Shown here: piece by piece, positions 25,303-36,905 of the stretch
Layout of the letters: every line of letters begins with the position of its first letter
Position numbering within the stretch: the stretch's first letter is position 1
Origin: Rhododendron vialii
Taxonomy: Eukaryota > Streptophyta > Magnoliopsida > Ericales > Ericaceae
Direction of reading: 5' to 3'
Length of the DNA stretch: 64,000 bases
NCBI RefSeq assembly: GCF_030253575.1
Contig: NC_080569.1
Coordinates: 21,512,001 to 21,576,000, forward strand
Translations under genes and position numbers: made by a program
The notes under the pieces: generated by a model
Databases searched by the model: none
What the model was told of the DNA's origin: nothing
The model's input: the letters and a program-made list of their open reading frames with translations, nothing else

Positions 25303-27334
25303 TAAATAAATACAGCCCAACTGTGAAGTATATTCAACCACCTCCCTTGTGTTACAATGTGGCAGTATTCGCAGAAACCAATGATTTGTGTACCTGCATT
25401 AAATATGCTAAATTTTATCAAGCCAACTAAGGAAGAAGAAAAATGGAACAACACATTTACATATTGCTCTTCAAAAAACATATTCAATATTGGCAGGCAG
25501 GTAGGAAATAATCATTGAAAACATACTTGATATTGGCACGTTGAAACCTGAAAATTTTCAGCCCAGAGGCGAATGCCTGTAGACCTGATGATTAAGGAAC
25601 ATTCCTCTGATTAAACTAATCAGATTACCAAAAAACGGTAATAGGAGGAACATTCCTCATATTACCAACGAGGAAATATCTAGATTACCAAAAAATAGTT
25701 CAATAGTAGTATTCTTGCACCTCAGTAGGAGGTCGATAATCAATTCTTTCTTCCTGCATGAAGGCTTTGTCTCTTTATTTAGAGTTTTATTTGTGATAGT
25801 TGGACTTATTATAGTGCTTATGAAAGATTGAATGATTTTCTCATTGTTTGAAATATCTAGATTGATGTAATTGTCATGAACTTATCACTAATGATCAAAA
25901 AAGAAGAAGGTAGACAGTGAACCTGAATATAATGATTTAACAAATTACACTTGTACAATAGAGTCACAGATGTTGGAACCTATGTTAAGTACATGTAATA
26001 AAAAGTCAAACATGAAACAATTAGGAAAACAACTTGGCCATTGGCCAGCAGACCGTAATCACCACATCTGTTTCAATCCCATAATCTTAAGAGAGGAAGC
26101 GCCGAAAACTATCATTCAAGTGCATTTTCTTCATCACCACCTAACACTCGGCTAAAATAAAGTTCATTGTTTCTAGACAATTTGTCTTTTTAGATATTTT
26201 CCCTTGACATTATTGTAAATAATCCATGAAATCAGAAGTTGGTGTCATGTAAAACATTAACCAGCATAAGGCATTTCCTCCAAAATTCTACTCAATCAGA
26301 GCTACACAATATATATGTGGAAACGTAAATAATGAATGGCTCGACCTCGCAAAAGGTTAACTTTATCACTTGACCTGATTTCTGAGAACCGAACCATAAA
26401 ATCCCAACCAAAGGTCTCCAAAATAAAGAGTGCCTCTATATGAAGCAAGAGCATAAATTGCTAAGAACCTGAAGCAAGGATTTCACTCAACTAATGAACG
26501 TGAAACTCTGGAAGTATCCATCTCGGTTATAATCAAACAAAAGCTCAATCACATTGCCGTAAGAACAACACCCCAAGCGGGCCCAGCCATTACCCATGGA
26601 ATCACGAAGCTACGATTTCTACCCACAATCCCATCTAAGCCCCTTTTAACATACGGGAAATGCGGACCACAAAGAACCCTCTGCCCATGGTTGTTATCTC
26701 TGGCGATTTTCGCAATCAAAATTTTACGGCACAATTCGCATTATTTCTTTCCTCTTTCAAGGCATACATTCCTCAACATCCACTCCTGTGAAACTCCTCT
26801 TATTTCACCTAATACGCCGCAACCTCAGTTTGACGAAAAAAGAGACTGTCCCATTCAATACGAAATACCTCAAGTTTAAAGAGAAAGAGCATCAGGTAAT
26901 GCTACCAATCCTCCTGCACCACATTAACCGCACTAAACCTATCCTTAACAGAAAATTAGAAACAAATTCTACGTTCATTTCCCCGTATCAAAAAACCTTT
27001 ATGTCAATCAACTATAAGAAAATAAATTTTGTCCTTTGAACCCTAAATCCACTAATAATAAATAAACTCTGGTCAGGTACAAATTAAACAGAAAGAACCA
27101 CTTCGAGACCCAACCATTTGCGTTCAAAAATTAATGGAGATTCGTTCACGTAACATCCAAATATAGAAATCAGATCAAAGTCCGTATGATATGAACAATA
27201 TACACACATGTATGAGACAATAATCGAAATGGTTAGAGAATAAAAGAAACCCTAGGGAATGCACAGAAGAGCCATAGATCACGTAGAGAGAAAGATACCT
27301 TTCGTAGCGTAAGAGCAAGCATTCTTCGTCGTCG

Positions 27335-27370
<36 letters not shown>

Positions 27371-27480
27371 AACAATCGATCGAGAAAGGCATAGCACAGG
27401 GTGGATGACGGAGACTCCTGTTTCGACAATCGAGGCGATGACTGGTCTTTTTTTTCCCTTTTCCTTTTGCGATTTCACTG
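25303..27480 (-). other. 5' leader intron and leader exon of the ceramidase gene
   Basis: On the minus strand a likely leader exon ends at 27299 before donor GTATCT. It carries a (GA) run read from 27366 to 27338. The intron would run to the acceptor at about 25302, just before the ATG. No recognisable coding exon or complete mobile element lies in the intron. The leader start near 27480 is a guess. Confidence 0.5.
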
Positions 27481-27559
27481 AAAGGGTAAAAGTACACGGC
27501 TCTCCTTTGAGTTTCGAATAATTACAGAAACCTCCTGTTGGGATTATGAAATCACAGTA

Positions 27560-27772
27560 CTCCTCCGTCCCTGAATAAATATTCCGACTACAAACCTAGA
27601 TTTATAAAAAAAATGCATTTTTTCGTTTAAAAAATCAAACTTTTTTCACACATCGATATGTATCGGTGAATTCTTTCAAGTTGTGAAAAATATTTAAATT
27701 TTTTAATAAAAATATATATTACATCTTTTTAAAGGCCGAAATTTGCCGGCCAAACATTTATTTAGGATAGAT
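27560..27772. mobile_element. Degenerate Stowaway (Tc1/mariner) MITE
   Basis: The left end CTCCTCCGTCCCTGAATAAAT follows a TA dinucleotide, the Stowaway signature. Inner arms with TTTTTAATAAAA-type words and TTATTTAGGATAG mark a worn right end lacking the full CTCCCTCCGTCC complement. Confidence 0.65.
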
Positions 27773-27994
27773 TCAAAGGCATCTTCTGTTTCCAAGATTC
27801 GCTAGCGAATGGTTGCAACAGTGTCTATTTATTTTCACTTTTTAACCCGTCAAATTTCCCGTGTTAGTCAAAATACACCAACCCACTATCATTCCATAAT
27901 ATGACACCACGAGAAAGGGAATGGGGTTCATTCCATGATATTTTGAAGTGTTCAGGTACTCCAAAAACGCGTACCTCAACTAAGGAAGGGGACG

Positions 27995-28172
27995 GAGCTG
28001 TGTAAAGGTGTGCGCTCCGAGTTATTAAATTGTGCATTCGACGGCATGGATCTCATTTCGATAATAAATGACTCTCAATCGTTGATTGCATTCGAACCGT
28101 CAGATACACGATCTAATAGCTCGGAGGTGCGCAGCACGGTGATGCACACACCATTATACAGAACCAGCTCCA
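27995..28172. mobile_element. Foldback MITE, copy A
   Basis: Arms carry GGTGTGCGCTCCGAG(C/T)TATTAAATTGTG and the inverse ending GCTCGGAGGTGCGCAGCACGG. The centre lies near 28075. It is related to the copy at 28508-28680 by shared arm words (GGTGCGCAGCACGGT, ATCCGACGG/ATTCGACGG). Confidence 0.65.
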
Positions 28173-28507
28173 ATTCCCTCAACTAATATCTGACAAAATT
28201 AATCTTATTGTTTTATATTAAGGGTCCATTTAAAGTTGGAGCAAAGTTTCGTATATATGAATTGGCTCCGTAAAGGTTTATAACACTTGGAGAAAAAACA
28301 CTCGATTTATGAAGAAAGTCCTGCTTGGAGCACAAACGGAATTTCGGAAGATTCTTTTACACAAGGCATTTTCAGTCAATTGTTTAAATGAGAGACAAGA
28401 GGTCGATAAACACGCGATGGATGTGCAGATTTGCTTGACCCATCGATTATAACTGATCGAAGATTCCTGAAATATGAACATATGGCAGGAATCAAACTTT
28501 GTGTTGG

Positions 28508-28680
28508 TGCTGTGTAGAGCCTCAGAGTTGTTAAATCGTGCATCCGACGGCTCAGATCTCATCTCGACAACCAACGATCGAGAATCGCTCATTGCCGAGA
28601 TGAGATCTGAGCTATCGGATGCACGATCCGACGGCTCGAAGGTGCGCAGCACGGTACTGCGCACACCACTGCATTGCACC
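28508..28680. mobile_element. Foldback MITE, copy B
   Basis: Strongly paired arms: CATCCGACGGCTCAGATCTC and GAGATCTGAGC...GGATGCACG. The same family as copy A, about 500 bp away. Frames across it on both strands are products of the palindrome and are not called as genes. Confidence 0.65.
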
Positions 28681-29566
28681 ATCCCCTAATTCGGCAGGAA
28701 TCAGTTTAAAACTTTTGAGGATACTATTAAAATTTTAAAAAATTGAGGGGTATAGAACTATATTTAAGAAACAGAACGACGATTGAAGTACGCAAGTATC
28801 GTGAGCAGATCACTAATTGAAATTTAGCACAACTCACCAATTGAAAGCGAGTTGATCAATGTAGCACAATATTCTGCCGCGTCAACATCAATGGGAAGAT
28901 TGCCTCTCACGAAATTTACAGAGAAAAGAAATGAAGAGAATATTGCATGTAGAAAAAGTATCACGCGTGACTTACCCAAAAAAACAAAACAGAAAGTCTA
29001 GCCTTAGCGCGCACCTTGTACCGCACGCCGTGTAAGGTTCACTCTAGGTCTTATAAAATTACAAAAAAATATTTATAAAATTTTAAAAATAATGCTTTAT
29101 GGGGCACAATAATTTTTGCAACAACATGCGGTAAAACAACTTTTTATCGGGTGGGTATTTTTCTTGTTAAAATCCAATCAATAATGAGGCCAGACCACAT
29201 GCGCATGCCATATATATTATTCGCATAAGTGTCCTATGCATGTTTCTTTAGTTGATTTTTTACATACAAGAAATTGTAGATACACAAATAACACATAGTT
29301 TCATCATTAACGTATGAAAAATCACGACTACGATCAGGACTTCAGCATGCTAATTAGTTCATAATTATGGGAACGAATATAGTACATTAACTTGATTCAT
29401 TAGATTGGACAAAGTCCCAAACACCCTCGTCGATGAAGTTTAATCACCACACGGCCCTGTTCGATTTGAATTTTGAGGGAGATTTAATTTTGAGAGTAAT
29501 GAGTGGAGAGATAGATTTTTTAGGGCGATGATGCCATCATCCATTTTTCCTTTAATCTTTATAACA
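28681..29566. other. Intergenic DNA without a gene
   Basis: AT-rich, no coding exon recognised. About 29453-29540 (GGCCCTGTTCGATTTG, TTTTGAGAGTAATGAGTGGAG) resembles one arm of the MITE at 55412-55547. Confidence 0.45.
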
Positions 29567-29716
29567 ACTAGAGGCCGGGGCACACGCGATGCGTGTGTAA
29601 GTCGGATTTTCACAACGTTTGTGAAAATTTGATCAAACAATAAATGGGAAGCATTTTTACAAAAACGTTGTGAAAATCCGACTTGCACATGCATCGCATG
29701 TGCTCCGGCCTCTAGT
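29567..29716. mobile_element. Palindromic element with Helitron-like 3' termini at both ends
   Basis: The right end has a perfect 8-bp stem (GCACATGC, loop ATC, GCATGTGC), then TCCGGCCT and CTAGT: hairpin plus CTRRT, the Helitron 3' layout. The left end is the inverted counterpart (ACTAGAGGCCGGGG followed by CACACGCGATGCGTGTG). The inner arms TCGGATTTTCACAACG also pair. Alternative: an ordinary foldback MITE that ends in CTAG by chance. Confidence 0.55.
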
Positions 29717-30158
29717 ATTTGTTATTAGCAAATACGCACGTCATGTAGAAAAGGCATCATTCCAAAGTAAGAACAGGTTCAGCAATTTAAAGATTGTACA
29801 CTGATGTTTTGCCTTCATTAAAAGCACAAACAATGCAACCGTTAAAAGCATAAACACCATATTGTCTTACAACAGTAATCAATTATGTAAAAAACAGAGC
29901 CGAAAGATACCAAATAGTAGATAATCACTTATAACTCCATAAGTGATTATTTGCGGAATAAAGAAAGTGTTCATATGTCAAAGAGCAGTAAGCTGAAAAC
30001 AAATTTTGACAGAATAACACATTAATACAAACACCTGGTAGTCAATAGAGAGAAAGAGAGAGTACCCTTAATTTCAAAAATCTCTTCACCGCAGGTATGA
30101 ACTTCCGAATCTAAAATAGGAATAAGAACATCCCGAAGGTCTAAGTAAAACAAAAAAA

Positions 30159-33100
30159 GGCTTAATTGCAAGAACACCCCTTAAACTATTACTGTTTGGC
30201 AACTTCACTCCCTTAAGTTTAAATTCAAGCAACTTCACCTCCTAACTATCAAATTCGAGCAACTACACCCCCTCCCCCATTTTCCGTTAAAAAAATGGAT
30301 GGAGACCAACAAAATTACGTAGGTACCCTTTTTTTTAAAAAAAATACATTGATATCTCCTCTCTCTTTTCCTTCGATTATTTTCATCTTTTCTTCTCTCT
30401 CTTCTCTTCTGCGTCTATCTCTCTCCCTCCTCTCTCACAGAGATGGAAACCCAAACCCACCTAACGTAGTTCTGCTCTCTTCCATCCAGACATCTCCTCC
30501 AGATGACGCAGACGCCGACGCACAACGCCGACGCCGACGCCAACCTAATTCCCTAGAGAACGACGACGACGACCTGATTCTTCCCCATCTGTAAGTCCCC
30601 TGTTAAGTTAAGTTGGTTTAAGGCAAAAAAAATTGGGTGTTTTGATGTTTATTGTTGTTTATTGACATGCATAAGGGCTAAAAAATTATTTATTGTTGTT
30701 TCTTGTTTTCGAATTTAATAAGCCCTAAATTTCTGAGATTTAGGGCTAAAAAATTGAATGTTTTGATGTTTATTGATATGCATCCGGGTAAAAAATTATT
30801 TATTGTTTTATGTTATTTTTGAATTTAATAAGCTCTAAATTTTCAAGATATCAATAACAAAATAAAAAAAAATAGATTTCCCTTACAAATCCGCAAGTCT
30901 GAGAGATTTGGCGTGAAAGAATCGGGGATTTGGGGATTAGGAATTACGGCTAATATAGTAAATTAGGGCTTACAAAAGTCATATTCAATTGTGGGTTTTA
31001 AAAATTCCTGTCTTTTAATAGTAGAATATTGTTGTTAATATAGTAAAGTAGGGTTTAAAAAAGTTGTATTCAGTTAAGGGATTAAAAAAATTCTTGTGTT
31101 GTAGTAGTAGAGTAAAATATTGTTGTTCATGGTTGGGATTAAACAGCTACTGACCATTTTCTGCTTGTGTATTGAGCTTTTTTGTAGGCATTTAGAGTTT
31201 CACTTTGTTCTCAGAAAAGAAAAAACAAATCCAATGCCATTATGGGCTATAACAATTCTTGGTTAGGATTTTTAGAAAGGAAAAGGGAAACAGTTATTGA
31301 ATATTTTTCTTCTCATTGTTATTGAGCTATTGTAATCATTTTACTATCTATGATTCTTGGAATATAAGCAATAGTAGAGGAATGGTTTTAGTAGTCAAGT
31401 TCCAGATTCCAAAACTAACTTTCATATTGATTGAATTCTATCCCCTTGGCCGTGTTTTCTTTCTAACTTACACCCTCCATTTTTTTCTTTTTCGTTTCTC
31501 TAATGGGAATTCCGCAACGATAATTATTTTTTTTCTTAGTTTTTTTCACGATCAAAAGGTTACAAGTCCTTTTCATGGTAGGCAATATTACAAGCCATAT
31601 TATGAGCCTCACATGCAATTATATCTCTCCTGTTATTAATCTAAGTTAATTGTTGCAGAGAAACCATGGTGGAGCTCAAGTGTACATTGTTCATACGCGT
31701 AGGTGGTAGACTAGTAAGGGGTTCGCAGTCTAAATACTTGAATGGGGTTATTGTAGAAACAAAGGTAGATCCAGATTCCTTCAGCATTTGTCAATTGATG
31801 GATATAATTAGGCGAATGGGGTATGGACTAACATATAGTAATGGAGTAACAAAACATGTAACTGTGTTTTATAAATTTTCAATGCATGACATGAATGATG
31901 GATTAGTTAACTTGACTTCTCATTATGACATGGTTGAAATGTTTGGAGGTATAGGTCAGAGTGAACCAGTGACAACATCTAAAGCCCCAAAGGTTGGTGT
32001 GCCATTACCACGGGTATGAATGGGTGGAATAGTTTACAAATTTAGTAGTAGTATTATGTATGAATGAAAATTTGAAAAGGTGCATGTGCATGTACATGTG
32101 TGTAGATGTAGGGATGGATGAGATCGACAAGGATAGGGAGTGCTATTTTTTGGAGTCATCCAGCAGGGTCATCTGCAGCATCTTGTGGGAGTGGTAGTAC
32201 CACTAGCAGTGCAACAATGCCAAGCACTGGCCCCAGACAGTTATCCCAATGAGAATCATCAACCCTAACCAGTACCCAGAAGTCTAACACTTGAAAACCA
32301 AATTTAGTAGTATTTTGGAACCTTATTGACTTGTTAGTAGTCTTTTGGAACCTTTATCTTAGTTTGGCAACAGTAGTTGTAACCTTATGTTGACTTATTT
32401 GAAAGTACTCATTTAGTATCTACAAATGACACTTCTCTTTTTAATGTAATGAATGGGTACTATGTATTGATCTTTTGTGGGTATTTTTTGTTGACAATCT
32501 GTTATGTTTTGGAATCAATGGAATTGTGTCCTTCATTATTTCTGGGGTGCTTTATGGGAATTATGGGCTGAATGTTTTTGATCAATGGAATTGTGTCCTT
32601 CATTTGTTCTGAAAATACATTGTGTAATCTGAAAATACATTTGTATAATATGCAAGCTTTGGAGCTTATAAAGAGTAGGGTTTGGTGGTTACAAACACCA
32701 AGGTTGTGGTGTTCAAAAAATATAGCTTTTTTAGCTTCAAAACTGCAGGGCATTGTGGTTCATAAAGGATACGGGGTCGGATACGTATAGTTTTTGAAAG
32801 GAGACTCTATGAATCGTAAGATACGAATCCCGAATTGTAGGATTTTGACCACCACGGACTGCATAGTACTTTGTAGGCCAAGTTACTCCTTTAGGGGCCT
32901 AATGTATAGTGTATGGTTTTCCTAACCAAGCTTTACATGCAATGGTATGGGAATGTGGGAGGCCAATGGCTGAATTACCAAAAAGTAGTATTTTGTTTTA
33001 AATTTTTAGTTTGATGTGGTTGAAAAATCTAAGTGAAAAATCAAAAAAAATGGATATTGGGGAGAGAAATGGATGCACGTTACTCGGCGTGCGGATAGTC

Positions 33101-34288
33101 TTGGTCCGTAGAGCATCAATGGGAATGTGGAACCCTTGTGCCATTGATTGCAGTACGATTGGTGTATAATTTTATAAGTTGCAATGGTAGAATTTGTTGC
33201 TTTCAAACAATAAGTATCTAGTTATGGTTTGAATCATCATAGTAGTTTTTTGCAAATTTGGATATATAACTTCATCATTTGGCATGAGTCTATGACTGTT
33301 ACAGTGTTTCGGAAGGGGTGCTCCAAAATAGAAATTGCCAAGGGATATAAATCTAGGTTGAGTTGACACTTAACACCTAATTGGTAAATATCTTATTGTG
33401 CTTAAAAAGAGCAGGTTTTGTTCATGCTTGGATAGTGTAAATATCTTATTTGCATCATTTGGAGTTGTTGGCGTACTTAGGATATGATCCAAGTCCGAGT
33501 CTCCATTTATTTTTCGAGCTTAGGGAACCGGATGATTGGAGGGGTGTTGGAAATTGTGTTTTAAATTTTGTGAGGTGGTTTGGGAGTGTTATGGATGTGT
33601 TAGAAATGGTTGGAAATGGATCCGGGGGATGCAGAGTAAGAACCATTTTCTACCCAGTTGCTACCCGTAGTGCCAAAAAAGCCCTACCCGGAGCCAGAGA
33701 TCAGAATCTGTGCAATGTTAAAAATTTGGACAGTTACCTGTAGCCCAAAAAAGGCCCCACCCATAGCCGCTGGAAAATTTTGAAGAAAAAAAAAAACCAC
33801 GATCCACTCCACTATATAAAAGGAGGGAGGAGGAGGACAAGGTTGAGATCTCGCGGAGGTGTTGAGTGGAGGTAGTGCTGGTGGTGTGGGGTGGTGTGGT
33901 GAGAGGGGGTAATTCTGTGGTAGAAGGAGGAGCATAAATGGGTTTAAGGTTTAGGATTTTTCTGGTGATGGGTGTGGAGGTGGGTGTGGAGGAGAGGAGA
34001 GAGAGATCATGTACGCAGAGATAGAGAGAGAGAAAGAAAGAAAGTTTTATCTGGTGTAGGAGAGTTTTTATAAAGGGTGTAAAAGGACATTTTTGTAAGT
34101 TGATTTACTTTTCCATCCAATTTTGAACTTTCCATCCAAATTTCATAACAGAATTGGACGGAAAAATGGGGGAGGGAGTGAAGTTGCTCAAATTTGATAG
34201 TTAGAGGGGTGAAGTTGCTTGAATTTAAACTTAAGGGGGTGAAGTTGCCAAAAAATGATAGTTTAGGGGGTGTTCTTGCAATTAAGCC
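30159..34288 (+). mobile_element. Mutator-like (MULE-type) element with about 130-bp TIRs
   Basis: Terminal inverted repeats 30159-30290 and 34157-34288 match over about 130 bp (GGCTTAATTGCAAGAACACC at the left tip, exact inverse at the right). The element is 4.13 kb. It carries a two-exon PB1-like-domain gene (31666-32252) but no transposase that I can find. Long TIRs plus a PB1-like domain fit a MULE. The target-site duplication cannot be read because the insertion lies in an A-run (7 As left, 8 right). It sits in one unit of an older 81-bp tandem repeat. Confidence 0.8.
31666..32252 (+). CDS. PB1-like domain protein carried by the Mutator-like element
   Basis: Exon 31666-32013 and exon 32112-32252 join in phase (donor GTATGA, acceptor GATGTAG) to 162 aa. 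The first 100 residues resemble the PB1-like N-terminal domain of plant MULE proteins: VGGRLVRGSQSKYLNG, VDPDSFSI, LMDIIRRMGY, VFYKF. The tail is Ser/Gly/Thr-rich. An upstream exon (about 30295-30590, donor GTAAGT; acceptor TTGCAG before 31659) would be in frame and add about 100 residues, mostly low complexity. No DDE catalytic domain or zinc knuckle follows, so it is likely a remnant or accessory protein. Without the second exon the frame ends at 32019. Confidence 0.6.
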
Positions 34289-34794
34289 AAAAAAAATCTA
34301 CAAAACCTATACTGAAACCGAATTTGAAATAGGAAATAAGAACATCCTGAAGGTCTAAGTAGAACAAAAAAATTTGCAAAACCCATACTCAAAATCTACA
34401 CAATCTGTAGGAAGGCAGTGAGACATGAACCTGATGGTTCATACATTGAATCGAACAATAGGGGTGCTTATCGATTGAGGCAACGATGGTGGTTTGCGGT
34501 GGTGACACGAAACTGAAATCAGCTGCAACAGAAGTAGCAGAGGTGACTTTAGTCGGGATTTATGGGAGAATTGCAAACCAATTTCTGTCCCCCGCAATAA
34601 CTTTCAGCAGCAATTGGAAGACGAAAGTAGCAGATTTAAGAAGGAGAAAGGGAGGAGTGAAGGAGGAGTTGATGGAGACAGAGGGGGGTGGTGCGGTGAT
34701 TGGTCTATGAAAGAGAGAGGGAAGAGTGAAGAGAGGAAGTCATAGGTGTTGAGAAAGAGTGAGTGAGAGAGAGGGGTGGGGTGTGGGGAGCGGT

Positions 34795-34890
<96 letters not shown>

Positions 34891-35254
34891 CGGACGGTAG
34901 TGTGAGAGGGGGAGAAGGTGCTGGTCGTCGGTCGTGGATGAGAAGGGCTTTTTTTTTTTTTTAAGAAAAAAAGGCTGTGAAGGAGTAATAACTGTTTTAG
35001 GTGGTTTTTTTGTGCTTAAATGTCCAAAATATCCTCACAATTAACTGTTGTGTGTTTTTTTTTTAAGATGATATTTTTGGGAAAGAGAAATACATGACAG
35101 GGGAGATATCAAAATGGTGTTCTTCTTTTATATATCAGAATAGATAGATAGATATCAAAGATTATAATTTTTTTTTTGCTTTTCAAAAAGAAATGCAGGT
35201 ATTCCTTACCAATTTGCGCGCACTTTAAATTAATCCTTACGGTCCTTCTAGGCT
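34289..35254. other. Flank of the Mutator-like element; purine-rich, no recognised gene
   Basis: Contains the second unit of an 81-bp tandem repeat (34319-34400). The sequence to 34790, read on the minus strand, is pyrimidine-rich like a gene leader. A 74-codon plus-strand frame at 34486-34710 has no known relatives that I recognise. Confidence 0.35.
34799..34886. repeat. (GA)n microsatellite, about 44 units
   Basis: An uninterrupted GA run of about 88 bp, the longest simple repeat in the window. Confidence 0.97.
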
Positions 35255-35263
35255 CTAGTTTTT

Positions 35264-35659
35264 GGAGGCGGGGGGGCTGCTGCAGCAGCATGCTTCTGTC
35301 CCGGGTTTCTGGGCCCACTCCGGTCTCGCTCCGATGATCGAAAACGTTCACTTTGTAGAGCTCGTCGAGTAGAATAACTATGCAAAAAATCAACTTAATT
35401 GCATATCATTAAGTGTCTGATCGGAGCCCATATAACTCTCACTCCATGGGTTACAGTAGATTTGATCCAGTGTTTCGGATCCATTCTTTTTAAGATAAAA
35501 AGGTTTCGATCAGGTACTTAATGATATCCAATTAAACTGATTTTTTGCATAGTTATTTTATTCGACGAGCTCTACAAAGTGAACGTTTTCGATCATCGAA
35601 GCGAGACCGGAGTGGGCCCGAAAATCCAAAACAGCAGCACGCAGTAGCCCCCCGCCTCC
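35264..35659. mobile_element. Mutator-type MITE with exact 9-bp target-site duplication
   Basis: CTAGTTTTT is repeated exactly at 35255-35263 and 35660-35668. The ends GGAGGCGGGGGGGCT and AGCCCCCCGCCTCC are inverted, and arms continue through CCCACTCCGGTCTCGCT and TTGTAGAGCTCGTCGA and complements. The 9-bp duplication is typical of Mutator-like transposition. Related to the element at 5417-5729. Confidence 0.85.
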
Positions 35660-35991
35660 CTAGTTTTTATACATTCACACATGGGATTGGAATGACCCCA
35701 AGAGTTGTAGGTTTGGATAATCGAACCCTAGACCATAGACCATGAGTTACGTTCAATGAATGTAGACACATTGTAGGTTGAATGAACTTCGCCGCATTAC
35801 TGTTCTATATACTCATGAATTAACTGCGTCTATTCGCAACGTCCACCGACATGGAAAATATCCAACCTGTTATCTCTTTTTCACGCAGAAGCCACGTCGA
35901 AATGCAATCGTGAAACCTCCCTTGAATCTAGTCATCAGGAGTGTATAATAGTACTACTGAAAGGGAAGTCCAAGACAGGCCCGCCAAGGCT

Positions 35992-36327
35992 CCATTCGGC
36001 TAAATAAGTTTATTTATTTATTTTTATTTTTATTTTTTTGTATTTGTTAATTTTTTGAGATTATTATATCATCATGACGAGAGGAATTTAAAAAGTAAAA
36101 AATTAGGATCGAAATTCATTTTTTTTGAATAAAAAGGAAAAAATTGGCTTATTGGTTTATTTTTGTCTTTATGCAAAAAAATTAGGTTTCGATCGTAATT
36201 TTTCACTTTTTAGATTCCTCTTATCATGACGATGCAATAATTTCTAAAAAATTGATGAAAAATTAACAAATAAAAAAAAATTGAATAAGAACAAAAAATA
36301 AGACAGTTGGCTTATTTAGCCGAATGG
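35992..36327. mobile_element. Foldback MITE inside or beside a LINE remnant
   Basis: The ends CCATTCGGCTAAATAAG and CTTATTTAGCCGAATGG are exact inverses. Inner arms (TTGTTAATTTTTTGAGA, CATGACGAGAGGAAT and complements) pair around 36160. No coding capacity. Confidence 0.8.
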
Positions 36328-36338
36328 GGCCCGATGGC

Positions 36339-36890
36339 GCTTTCAAAGTCAATGTTGATGGGGCATCTAATATATGGAAGTCCAAGACAGGCTGCGGCTG
36401 GAGGGGTTGTTCGTGATGACGATGGGAATTGGATTAGCGGAATTGGGTTAGCGGTTTTGCTTGCAGAATTGGTAATGTGGATGTTTTTAGGGCTGAACAT
36501 TGGGGTATTTGGAGAGGTCTCGAACTTATGTGGGATATGAGGCTACGTCATGTTGTGTTAGAAATGGATTCGCAAGTGGCACTTTGGGTAATTTTGGACT
36601 AGCATCCCTCTGATCCTAATTACAACTTGATTATGTTGAAATGAGCTACGAAATATGGGCTGGACGTGTGAGTTAAGCTTTGGTTGGAGAAAAGCTAATG
36701 GTTGCGCTCATAATCTAGCAAGATTGGGTCTTCAGTTAGATTGATGAGAACAAGTGTTTGATCAAGCCTCATCAACAGTGACGAAGGCTTTGCGCAATGA
36801 TCGTGATGGTCTTGGAGTTCATCGAGCTACTACGCAAGTGTTTTTGTTTTTTAGGGCCGGCCTAAGCCCTCTTATGTACCAAAAAAGAAA
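36339..36890 (+). pseudogene. LINE remnant: broken RNase H-like (RVT_3) domain and poly-A tail
   Basis: Frames switching at least twice read FKVNVDGAS, AAAGGVVRDDDGNWISG, FRAEHWGIWRGLELMWDM, VVLEMDSQVAL and ANGCAHNLARLG, the usual order of a plant LINE C-terminal RNase H domain with its Asp-Glu-Asp acidic residues. It ends in an A-rich tail at about 36880-36905. 5'-truncated and not translatable. Confidence 0.75.
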
Positions 36891-36905
36891 AAAGAGAAAA
36901 AAAGT

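Noticed and set aside
28278-28682. 134-codon minus-strand frame with S/D-rich repeats
   Set aside because: Its first half is a translation of the foldback MITE at 28508-28680, and the mirrored plus-strand frame shows the same motif; not a gene.
34776-34964. 62-codon frame of Arg-Glu repeats
   Set aside because: Pure translation of the (GA)n microsatellite.
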